From DASWED01 sp036394995 (GTDB lineage: Bacteria > Actinomycetota > UBA4738 > JACQTL01), in assembly GCA_036394995.1 (NCBI GenBank), contig DASWED010000099.1:1-57124 (forward strand): a stretch of DNA of 57,124 bases, written 5' to 3'. The translations under genes and the position numbers were made by a program. The notes below the pieces were generated by a model that ran no database searches, had not been told where the DNA came from, and was given only the letters and a program-made list of their open reading frames with translations. This document shows, in pieces, positions 32,161-43,915 of this stretch (position 1 is its first letter; every line of letters begins with the position of its first letter).

Positions 32161-33849
32161 TCACGACCCCTCCGGCGTGCACACGGCGCCCCTCGCCGCG
32201 GAGGACACCAGCCGCGCGTACTTGGCCAGCGCGCCGGCCGTGTAGCGGGGCGCTGGCGCCTTCCACCCGTCCCGCCGGCGGGCCAGCTCGGCGTTGTCCA
32301 CCTCCAGGTCCAGGCGGCGCGTGTCCACGTCGAGCACGACCACGTCGCCGTCCTCCACCAGCGCGATGGGGCCGCCCACGCTGGCCTCCGGGGCCACGTG
32401 GCCGACGGCGAATCCGTGCGAGGCGCCGGAGAACCGCCCGTCCGTGACCAGCGCGACGTCGCGTCCCAGCCCGGCGCCGACGATGGCGCCGGTCACGGCC
32501 AGCATCTCCCGCATCCCCGGGCCGCCCTTCGGGCCCTCGTACCGGATCACCACCACGTCGCCGGCCCGGATCCGGCCGTGGGCCACCGCGTCGAACGCGT
32601 CCTCCTCCGACTCGAACACGCGCGCCGAGCCCCGGAAGGTCCGGCCCTCCATCCCCACCATCTTCACCACGGCGCCGTCGGGGGCCAGCGAGCCCCGGAG
32701 CACGGCCAGGCCCCCGTGCGGGTGGATCGGCGCGGCCAACGGCCGGACCACGTCGCCGTCCGGGTCCGGCGGGTCCAGCGCTTCGAGGTTCTCGCCCACG
32801 GTGGCGCCGGACACCGTGAGCGCGTCCCCGTGCAGCAGCCCGGCCTGCAGGAGCTCGCGCATGATCACCGGCACGCCGCCCACCCGATCCAGATCGGACA
32901 TGACGAACCGGCCGGCCGGCCGGACGTCGCCGATGTGCGGGGTCCGCCGGCTGATCCGGTCGAAGTCCTCCATCTCCAGCTCCACCTCGGCCTCCGCGGC
33001 GATGGCCAGCAGGTGCAGGACCGCGTTCGTGGAGCCGCCGCAGGCCATGACCACGGCGATGGCGTTCTCGAAGGCCTCGCGGGTCAGGACGTCCCGGGGA
33101 CGGATGCCGCGCCGGAGGCACTCCACGACGGCCACGCCGGACTCGAACGCGAACTCGTCTCGGCGCGGCTCGACGGCGGGCGGCGACGCGCTGCCCGGAA
33201 GCGACATCCCCAGCGCCTCGACGGCCGCCGCCATCGTGTTCGCCGTGTACATGCCGGCGCACGAGCCGGGCCCCGGACAGGCCAGCGACTCCAGCTCGGC
33301 CAGCTCCTCGTCGGTCATCGACCCGGCCGCGTGAGCCCCGACCGCCTCGAACACGTCCTGGATCGTCACGTCCTTCCCGCGCCAGTGGCCCGGCAGGATC
33401 GTGCCGCCGTACAGGAACACCGTCGGCAGGTTCAGCCGCGCAGCCGCCATGACCATCCCCGGCAGGCTCTTGTCGCAGCCGGCGATCGTGACCATCGCAT
33501 CGAGCCGTTCGGCGTGCATCACGAGCTCCACCGAGTCCGCGATGACCTCGCGCGACACGAGCGACGCGCGCATCCCCTCGTGCCCCATCGCGATGCCGTC
33601 GGACACCGCGATCGTGGTGAACTCGATCGGCACGGCGCCGGCCTCGCGCACGCCCTCCTTCGCCTGCGCCGCAAGGCGATCGAGGTGCACGTTGCACGGC
33701 GTGACCTCGTTCCACGACGACGCCACTCCGACCTGGGGCCTGTCGAAGTCCCCGTCGGTGAACCCGACCGCCCGGAGCATGGCCCGCGCCGGCGCGCGCT
33801 GCGGCCCCTCGGTGACGTCGCGGCTCCGCGGCCGCATCGGATCGCTCAT
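32161..33849 (-). CDS. ilvD: Dihydroxy-acid dehydratase
   Basis: This 562-residue iron-sulfur enzyme forms 2-oxoisovalerate and 2-oxo-3-methylvalerate. Cluster cysteines are seen in TPCNVHLD, IAGCDKSLPGM and CPGPGSCAGMYTANTM. The late block TDGRFSGASHGFAVGHVAPEA is characteristic. The gene is upstream of, and on the same strand as, the ilv promoter, and has its own upstream region, so it is probably transcribed separately. The ATG at 33849 has GAGGT upstream. Confidence 0.94.
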   Translation of the reverse strand: MSDPMRPRSRDVTEGPQRAPARAMLRAVGFTDGDFDRPQVGVASSWNEVTPCNVHLDRLAAQAKEGVREAGAVPIEFTTIAVSDGIAMGHEGMRASLVSREVIADSVELVMHAERLDAMVTIAGCDKSLPGMVMAAARLNLPTVFLYGGTILPGHWRGKDVTIQDVFEAVGAHAAGSMTDEELAELESLACPGPGSCAGMYTANTMAAAVEALGMSLPGSASPPAVEPRRDEFAFESGVAVVECLRRGIRPRDVLTREAFENAIAVVMACGGSTNAVLHLLAIAAEAEVELEMEDFDRISRRTPHIGDVRPAGRFVMSDLDRVGGVPVIMRELLQAGLLHGDALTVSGATVGENLEALDPPDPDGDVVRPLAAPIHPHGGLAVLRGSLAPDGAVVKMVGMEGRTFRGSARVFESEEDAFDAVAHGRIRAGDVVVIRYEGPKGGPGMREMLAVTGAIVGAGLGRDVALVTDGRFSGASHGFAVGHVAPEASVGGPIALVEDGDVVVLDVDTRRLDLEVDNAELARRRDGWKAPAPRYTAGALAKYARLVSSAARGAVCTPEGS

Positions 33850-34245
33850 CAGCAAGACCTCGCTCGCTCGGACGGGCGCCTCGACAGCGCTCCGGGTGGC
33901 CGGGCAGTGTACGCCTCGCGCGACGGTCAGTGGATGGTGTCTTCCCAGTGCCCGGAGATGCTGAACGTCGCGAAGGCCTCGCCCTCGGTGGAGGACGAAG
34001 ACCCGATGCTGCGGAGGACCGCAGTCGCGGACCTTTCCCCGTCGGGGATCGTGACGTCGACCGTCTTCATGTACGGCAGCCACGCCGGGGGTTTGGACCG
34101 CCACACGTGGAGCGCCCCGACACCGGTCCCGCGGGGGAGGCGTTACACAGAGTTCACATCGAGGAAACCGGATCGAAAACCGTTGGGGCGTAGGGTGATT
34201 CAGAGAGCCGAGGAAGGTTCTGTGCCCGAGGAGCGAGGAGACGGC
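33850..34245. other. Intergenic region with possible gene fragment
   Basis: Apart from regulatory sequence for ilvD, the region holds a 47-codon open frame on the minus strand (34070-33927). It reads MKTVDVTIPDGERSATAV, then LRSIGSSSSTEGEAF and ATFSISGHWEDTIH. The composition is coding-like, but there is no ribosome binding site and no recognised family, so it may be the end of a lost gene. A possible ilvD -10 box (TACACT) lies at 33911-33906. Nothing else is evident. Confidence 0.3.
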
Positions 34246-34455
34246 ATGAGGCTGTGGGACGTGCTGGTCACGACCCGCGATGAGGCGGGGAACAGGGTGA
34301 GCGATCTGGTGGGCACGTTCGCCCCCGATGCGCTCGGCGACGCCGTGGAGGAGGCCTGCCGGCGAGCGGACCAGTGCGGCGGCGGCGTCCAGGTGGTCCG
34401 GCACATCGACAAGCCCGTGCAGCGTTCCCTGCTGTCCCCGATCCAGGTGGCGTGA
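34246..34455 (+). CDS. Small hypothetical protein
   Basis: This 69-residue protein has an ATG preceded by GAGCGAGGAG. The sequence MRLWDVLVTTRDEAGNRV, then VSDLVGTFAPDALGDAVEEA and CRRADQCGGGVQVV, looks like a compact alpha/beta protein with two cysteines near residues 38 and 44. An in-frame GTG lies eight codons earlier. No family was recognised. It stands alone between ilvD (divergent) and gltB. Confidence 0.5.
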   Translation: MRLWDVLVTTRDEAGNRVSDLVGTFAPDALGDAVEEACRRADQCGGGVQVVRHIDKPVQRSLLSPIQVA

Positions 34456-34668
34456 CCCCCGGCCCGCCCGCGCGACATCTCCCCTGTGGCACCCATGTCC
34501 CGGCCCGATCGCTCCAACTTTTCCCGCGGTTCGGCGAATTCGTGGCGAGACCGGCCATCGTCCGCTCGTTCCACAGCGGTTCCGAACGCTGTCCCGCCGG
34601 CGCGGCGACCGGGTGGCGATCCGCCGGTGAGGCGACGATCCGGGAGGGTTCCGTTCGGCGCCCGGCGA

Positions 34669-34696
34669 TTGACAGGCCCGGGTTCGCCCATATACT
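34669..34696 (+). promoter_or_regulatory. Promoter of gltB
   Basis: TTGACA at 34669-34674 and TATACT at 34691-34696 are 16 nt apart, one of the best promoter matches in the window. The start is expected near 34703. The 34456-34668 stretch upstream of it contains nothing I can identify. Confidence 0.75.
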
Positions 34697-34707
34697 CCGC
34701 CTCCAAC

Positions 34708-34767
34708 ATGTTCCGGGCGGACCAGAAGGAGACGAAGGCTACCGAGGCGTCTGTACTGGCTCGCTAG
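34708..34767 (+). CDS. Possible leader peptide upstream of gltB
   Basis: A 19-codon ORF reads MFRADQKETKATEASVLAR. Its ATG follows the -10 box by 11 nt, exactly as in the ilv leader, and both share CCAACATG at the start. A terminator-like hairpin lies downstream. The peptide is only mildly enriched in Glu/Gln, so the sensed amino acid is unclear. Confidence 0.45.
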   Translation: MFRADQKETKATEASVLAR

Positions 34768-34807
34768 GCGCGGGCGGGGCCGGGAGCCCCGTGCCGCGCC
34801 ACACCGG

Positions 34808-34833
34808 CCTCCCCCTCGGGGGAGGTCTTGTCG
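34808..34833 (+). terminator. Terminator-like hairpin before gltB
   Basis: CCTCCCC (34808-34814) pairs with GGGGAGG (34819-34825) over CTCG, followed by TCTTGTCG. It lies between the leader ORF and the gltB start, so it could act as an attenuator. A second hairpin, GGGGC-CGGGA-GCCCC, is at 34776-34790. Confidence 0.5.
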
Positions 34834-34869
34834 TATCCGGGAACGCCGGGTGAGGCTCGAGGAGGCGAC

Positions 34870-39351
<4,482 letters not shown>

Positions 39352-39457
39352 CGCTCGCGCCGGCGCCGCAGAGAGCCCGGGTGCCGGATTTCCCGTTTGG
39401 AGCCCTTGTGGTCCCGGGACAGAGTCCGTGCGATCGCGCCCTTCAGATCCCGAGGGG

Positions 39458-40690
39458 GTGGACTGCGCCCGATCATCCGATTCCGCTGATTTGCTGTCGC
39501 TGTCCGCCGTGTTGCTCGTGGGCGCATCCGTTCAGGCCCAGGCCGGATCCCGCGTCCACGTCGCGTCGCAGAGGACGGAGTAGACGGACATCGTGGGTGA
39601 GTTCCTGGGGACCATCGACTCGCGAGTCCGCTGCTTCGGCGACGCCTACGCCGGTGACCGCGTCCAGGTCATCTACGCCCACCCGAACGACGTGTCGGAC
39701 TCCTATTCGTCCGTGGTGAAGGCGCTCCGGCTGCTGGCGCCGAACATCGACCGGGAGTTCTCCGCCGGCCGGGGAGACCCGCGGCCAGCGACACATCCGG
39801 TTCGTGACGACCCACTGTGTGCTCTCCATCCGGGACGCCGGACTGAGCCTGGATTCGTCCAGTACCGACTTCGACACCGTGGCTCGACCTCCAATCGCAG
39901 GGGTTCAGTCGCACCGACCGCGACTACCTCGTGTACCTGGACGGCCAGCAGAAGTCAGGATCGCAAGTCGGGCATTTGGGGGACCATTGGGTTTCCGCGG
40001 AGCTTGTACCCCCCACGTAAACGCCCCACATCCTCTGACCCTTGTTCAACAGGATGTTGGCCATCCCAGTGCGACCGCTCCCGGCCCGATGGAGGAAGCC
40101 ATTAGGTCTTGACGACAGCGGGCTTCGAGATCGGACCAGGTCCGGGCATCGTGCGGGATGCCCTACTGCTGCTTGAGAACGGCCAACTCGCTTTCGCCGA
40201 CGCGATGGCTTGAATGGCGGCAGCAGTACAACCCGGCCTTCTTCAAGAGGATCTTCGCGGACAAAGGATCGCAACGCCCGAGCCGAGACTAACCAACGGG
40301 ATGGCGGCGGTTGTGGAGCCAGGTCACGGTGACTCCGACGCAGGTCACCTCGTGCCTGATCCGCGGGGACGGGCACGGCGGGTCGATGGCAGCGTGCACC
40401 TCAACGTCCGCTATGGGGACAAGGCGCCGGTGATTACCGGGTTCAGCCCGACGTCCGGGCCGCCCGGGACCGAGGTGCACGTCACGGGCACCAACCTGTT
40501 CGCGGTGGAGCCGAACGGGTTCATCGTGACGTTGAACGGGTTCTACGCACCCCCCACCGTCACGTAGAAGGGGCTCACGGTGGAGATCCCCAGCGGCGCG
40601 CCGAGTGGTCCGATCACGTTCGTCAGCGACCAAGGCCTCGTGTTCACCACGACCCAGCTTCAAGGTCACCTGACCCGGGCGTCAGGATCT
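39458..40690 (+). pseudogene. Decayed secreted protein with IPT/TIG domain
   Basis: The remains of one gene can be followed through several frames. A signal-peptide-like start (LLSLSAVLLVGASVQAQAG) runs into an in-frame TAG at about 39581. The same frame continues with DSRVRCFGDAYAGDRVQV and VKALRLLAPNIDREFSAG. A shifted frame gives RHIRFVTTHCVLSIRD and LSLDSSSTDFDTVA. Another gives QSQGFSRTDRDYLVYLDG. The C-terminal part is an IPT/TIG-type domain (APVITGFSPTSGPPGTEV) interrupted by TAG at 40565, after which GLTVEIPSGAPSGPITFV continues in frame. At least two nonsense codons and two frameshifts make it non-functional. Confidence 0.65.
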
Positions 40691-40725
40691 GGATGGACCT
40701 CCAGGGGTGAGCCGGCCACCCTTGT

Positions 40726-41316
40726 ATGGTTGAGTTCGAGGACGCGATGCGGAGCGCACACGACGCGGTAGCGGCCACGGCCGCCGCCACCAAGCGGGAT
40801 CGCCTGTTGATCGCGGCCCGACGGGGGGACGGGATGGACGTACCCGAGGACCAGCTCAGGTCGCTGCTGGATGTGGCCGGCGCGCTCTCGGACGCCGGGA
40901 TCCCTTACGCTCTCATCGGCGGCATCGCGGTCAGCATCCACTCCGAGGTTCCCCGGGCAACGCAGGACATCGATGTCGCCATTCCCTCGTCCGCGAGCAG
41001 GGAGGCGGTGAGCGCGGCCCTGACCGAAGCGGGGTTCGAGCTCCTCGGCGAGTTCCCCCACAGCCTGAACCTCCGGCATCCGAGTGGTGAGCGGGTGCAG
41101 GCGGCCATCGACCCTGCGTTCGACGACATGATCGACAGAGCCGAGGAGGTGGATGTCGCGGGCGTTGCAATCAGGATCGTGACTCGGGATGACCTCGTCG
41201 CGATGAAGGAACGATCCGCCGCAGACCCCGCTCGACGCCGGAGCAAGGCGCTCGGGGACCGTGCAGACATTGAGCTGTTGAAGGGCGACGTTCCCGATCC
41301 CGACGAGGGTTGGTGA
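40726..41316 (+). CDS. Nucleotidyltransferase-like protein (AbiEii/MNT type)
   Basis: This 196-residue protein has a nucleotidyltransferase-like core: YALIGGIAVSIHSEVPRATQDIDVAI, with Gly65-Gly66 and Asp81/Asp83 as the expected metal-binding pair. Later, RIVTRDDLVAMKERSAADPARRRSK resembles the second half of AbiEii-like and related proteins. Such proteins can be toxins of type IV systems or orphan transferases. No antitoxin partner gene was recognised beside it, so a toxin role is not supported here. ATG 40726 has no ribosome binding site; ATG 40747 with GAGG upstream is a good alternative start. Confidence 0.6.
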   Translation: MVEFEDAMRSAHDAVAATAAATKRDRLLIAARRGDGMDVPEDQLRSLLDVAGALSDAGIPYALIGGIAVSIHSEVPRATQDIDVAIPSSASREAVSAALTEAGFELLGEFPHSLNLRHPSGERVQAAIDPAFDDMIDRAEEVDVAGVAIRIVTRDDLVAMKERSAADPARRRSKALGDRADIELLKGDVPDPDEGW

Positions 41317-41333
41317 GGACCGACTCGTCGCGT

Positions 41334-41362
41334 TTGCCGGAGAGGGGCGGCGCCGGTACCAT
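41334..41362 (+). promoter_or_regulatory. Promoter of the riboswitch-thrC transcript
   Basis: TTGCCG at 41334-41339 and TACCAT at 41357-41362 are 17 nt apart. The start would be near 41369, about 45 nt before the riboswitch. Confidence 0.6.
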
Positions 41363-41412
41363 CCCCGCAATCGAATACGTGCCCGGCGGCTCCTGAACGC
41401 CGTCGGGTTGAG

Positions 41413-41512
41413 CCTCATCCAGAGAGGTGGAGGGACAGGCCCTGTGAAGCCTCGGCAACCCCGGTGATGCGGGGTGCCAATTCCTGCCGGCGGGGACGCC
41501 GGAGAGATGAGG
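41413..41512 (+). ncRNA. SAM-I (S-box) riboswitch
   Basis: The aptamer is recognisable by sequence and pairing. P1 is CCTCATC (41413-41419) with GATGAGG (41506-41512). The 5' core AGAGAGGTGGAGGGAC, the block GGCAACCCCGG, TGCCAATTCCTGCC and the closing GGAGAGATGAGG follow the S-box consensus. S-adenosylmethionine binding stabilises P1 and should favour the downstream terminator. It sits in front of thrC, linking threonine synthesis to the methionine/SAM branch. Confidence 0.92.
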
Positions 41513-41525
41513 GATGTTCCGGACA

Positions 41526-41558
41526 GGGGCTCACCGCAGGCGGTGGGCCCCTTCGTTT
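41526..41558 (+). terminator. Terminator of the SAM-I riboswitch
   Basis: GGGGCTCACCG (41526-41536) pairs with CGGTGGGCCCC (41541-41551) over CAGG with a G-U pair, and TTCGTTT follows. It is the expected expression platform between the aptamer and thrC. Confidence 0.8.
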
Positions 41559-41596
41559 CCCGGACATTCCTCCTCGGCTCGAGAGGAGGACGAACG

Positions 41597-42835
41597 ATGG
41601 GCGGCTACCTGGAGGGCCTGGCGTGCCGGGCGTGCGACGCGCGCTACCCGGCGGAGGTCCGGTCGATCTGCGACGAGTGCTTCGGACCTGTCGAACCGGC
41701 CTACGACGAGGAGCGGATCAAGGCCGAGGTCACCCGGGCCGCCATCGAGGCCGGGCCGCGTTCGCTGTGGCGGTTCGAACCGCTGCTGCCGGCCACGCGG
41801 AACACATCGATCGACCTCGGCGACGGGTGGTCGCCGCTCCGGCGGGCCCATCGCCTCGGCGCCGAGCTGGGGCTGCCGAACCTGTGGCTGAAGGACGAGA
41901 CCCGCAACCCGACGCACTCGTTCAAGGACCGCGTGGTCTCCGTCGCGTTGACCAAGGCGTTCGAGTTCGGATTCGACACCGTGGCCTGCGCCTCCACCGG
42001 GAACCTGGCGAACGCCATGGCGGCGCACGCGGCGGCCGGCGGCCTGCGCGCGGTGGCGCTGGTCCCCTCGGACCTGGAGCCGGCCAAGCTCACCGCCACC
42101 GCCGTCTACGGCGCCACCCTCGTGGAGGTCGACGGGACCTACGACGACGTCCAGCGGCTGTGCTCGGAGGCCCAGGAGGAGTCGCCGTGGGCGTTCGTCA
42201 ACGTCGGCCTGCGCCCCTACTACGCCGAGGGGTCGAAGACCATCGCGCTCGAGACCGCCGAGCAGCTGGGGTGGCGTTCGCCCGACCACGTGGTGGTCCC
42301 GGTGGCGTCCGGCGCGCTGCTGACGAAGGTGGCGGAGGGGTTCCGGCAGCTGTGGCGGGTGGGCCTGCTGGAGGATGAACCGACGGTCCGGGTCTCGGGC
42401 GCGCAGGCGCAAGGGTGTGCCCCCGTTGCCACCGCGTTCGCTGAGGGGGCCGAGGAGATCCAGCCGGTGCGTCACCCGCAAACGATCGCCCGGTCGCTGG
42501 CCATCGGGGCCCCCGCCGACGGTCACTTCGCGCTGCAGGAGGTCCGGAAGTCCGGCGGGGCCCTGGCGGCCGTGTCCGACGCCGAGATCGTGGAAGCGGT
42601 CGGGCTCCTGGCCCGAACCGAGGGCATCTTCGCCGAGACCGCCGGCGGCGTGACCATCGCCACCCTCCAGCGGCTCGCGGCCCAGGGCCTGGTCCGTCGG
42701 GATGAGGTCGTCGTTGCGTACATCACCGGGATGGGGCTCAAGACGCTCGACGGCTTCGGCACGCGCTTCGGCGTGGCCGCGTCGATCACCCCGGAGCTCG
42801 AGGCCCTCGCGGCAGCCGTCCCCTGGGAGGCGTGA
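41597..42835 (+). CDS. thrC: Threonine synthase
   Basis: This 412-residue PLP enzyme converts O-phosphohomoserine to threonine. An N-terminal zinc-ribbon-like segment (LACRACDARYP, then CDECFGPVEP) is common in longer threonine synthases. PLP lysine Lys110 is in HSFKDR, and the phosphate loop ASTGNLANAMAAHAAAGG follows. GAGAGGAGG precedes the ATG. It is controlled by the SAM-I riboswitch. Related PLP lyases cannot be excluded fully, but the order of motifs fits ThrC best. Confidence 0.88.
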   Translation: MGGYLEGLACRACDARYPAEVRSICDECFGPVEPAYDEERIKAEVTRAAIEAGPRSLWRFEPLLPATRNTSIDLGDGWSPLRRAHRLGAELGLPNLWLKDETRNPTHSFKDRVVSVALTKAFEFGFDTVACASTGNLANAMAAHAAAGGLRAVALVPSDLEPAKLTATAVYGATLVEVDGTYDDVQRLCSEAQEESPWAFVNVGLRPYYAEGSKTIALETAEQLGWRSPDHVVVPVASGALLTKVAEGFRQLWRVGLLEDEPTVRVSGAQAQGCAPVATAFAEGAEEIQPVRHPQTIARSLAIGAPADGHFALQEVRKSGGALAAVSDAEIVEAVGLLARTEGIFAETAGGVTIATLQRLAAQGLVRRDEVVVAYITGMGLKTLDGFGTRFGVAASITPELEALAAAVPWEA

Positions 42836-43021
42836 ACGGAAACCGGCGACATCCCGAGGAGGCAGTGGCCACGCAGCTGAGGCGTGGGCGAGGGTTCGCG
42901 CGATGTCCCCGGGCCCTCGGCCGGGCGCCCAGTGGTCCCCGGCTCGGGGGGTCCTCCGGCCTGATCCCCTCGAGATCCACCGGGCTACCGTCTGGTTGAA
43001 CCGATGGACGGGAGGCACGCC

Positions 43022-43312
43022 ATGGCCGTGACGCGAACGAACGTGAAGAGGCTGCCGGTGAAGCCGGCGGCGAAGGCACCGCCGAAGCCGAAGCCGCAGT
43101 CGAAGCCGGTCCACAGGGGCCCGGACGTCGTGGTGAACAACGTCGAGATCACCCTCAGCCTGGCGGCGCCGTTCATGTTCGGCGCCCCGCTTCGGCTGAT
43201 CGAGTGGCTGTTCGTTCGATTCGGGATCATTCCGGAGAAGCCGGTGGAGGCCACGACCGAGCCGGTGATCCCGGCCGCCGCGAAGCAGCGCCGGATCCGG
43301 CCCGCTGCCTGA
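43022..43312 (+). CDS. Small Lys/Pro-rich protein with one hydrophobic segment
   Basis: This 96-residue protein has GGGAGG seven bases before the ATG. Residues 1-40 are rich in Lys, Pro and Ala (KRLPVKPAAKAPPKPKPQ). Residues 45-75 form an amphipathic to hydrophobic segment (LSLAAPFMFGAPLRLIEWLF), and the tail is basic. This could be a membrane-associated or nucleoid-type small protein. No family was recognised. It stands between thrC and the convergent trpG. Confidence 0.5.
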   Translation: MAVTRTNVKRLPVKPAAKAPPKPKPQSKPVHRGPDVVVNNVEITLSLAAPFMFGAPLRLIEWLFVRFGIIPEKPVEATTEPVIPAAAKQRRIRPAA

Positions 43313-43321
43313 CGAGGTGGA

Positions 43322-43915
43322 TCAGCTGCCGTCGGTCGGGCTCCGCCGGCCCGCCAGCGACAGGAAGTTCTCGACGAACCTCGGGCCCTCAGGGGTCAGG
43401 ATCGACTCCGGGTGGAACTGGACGCCGAACCTGGGCAGCTCGCGGTGACGGACGGCCATGACCAGGCCGTCGTCCGTGGTGGCGGTGACCTCCAGCTCCG
43501 CGGGGACCGCGTCTCCCCGGATCACGAGCGAGTGGTACCGGCCGGCCTCGAACGGATCGGGGACGCCGTCGAACAGGCCGGTGCCGTCGTGGTGGATCGT
43601 GCTGGTCTTTCCGTGGACCGGCTCCGGCGCTCGGTCGATCGTTCCGCCGAACGCGGCGCCGAGGGCTTGGTGGCCGAGGCACACGCCCAGCACCGGCGTC
43701 TCGCCCGGCAGCCCGCGGAGCAGTTCCACGAAGCACCCGGCGTCCTCCGGGCGCCCCGGGCCGGGGGACAGGATCACCGCGGCCGGCCGCCGTTCCACCA
43801 GCGCCGAGGCGGGCTCGGCGTCCGAGCGGACGACCTCGGTCTCGAACCCCAGGCCCTCGACCAGCTGGACAAGGTTGTAGACGAACGAGTCGTAGTGGTC
43901 GACGACGAGGATCAC
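43322..43915 (-). CDS. trpG: Anthranilate synthase glutamine amidotransferase subunit
   Basis: This 197-residue class I glutamine amidotransferase supplies ammonia to TrpE. The catalytic Cys is in GVCLGHQALG and the His-Glu pair in QFHPES. LSPGPGRPEDAG and the opening VVDHYDSFVYNLVQL are characteristic. The GTG start overlaps the trpE stop (GTGA). The protein could also serve para-aminobenzoate synthesis, as in many bacteria; no further trp genes follow here. Confidence 0.92.
   Translation of the reverse strand: MILVVDHYDSFVYNLVQLVEGLGFETEVVRSDAEPASALVERRPAAVILSPGPGRPEDAGCFVELLRGLPGETPVLGVCLGHQALGAAFGGTIDRAPEPVHGKTSTIHHDGTGLFDGVPDPFEAGRYHSLVIRGDAVPAELEVTATTDDGLVMAVRHRELPRFGVQFHPESILTPEGPRFVENFLSLAGRRSPTDGS

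Noticed and set aside
34828..34869. TTG start for gltB
   Set aside because: It would place the start in the T-tract of the upstream hairpin. GTG 34870 has a better ribosome binding site and gives a normal short propeptide.
40726..41316. Toxin half of an AbiE-type toxin-antitoxin system
   Set aside because: No antitoxin-like partner is adjacent: the left side is a pseudogene and the right side the thrC riboswitch.
42836..43021. Ubiquitin-like small protein gene after thrC
   Set aside because: A GTG with GAGGAGG upstream opens a short frame, but it shows no ubiquitin-like pattern and ends without a Gly-Gly tail.
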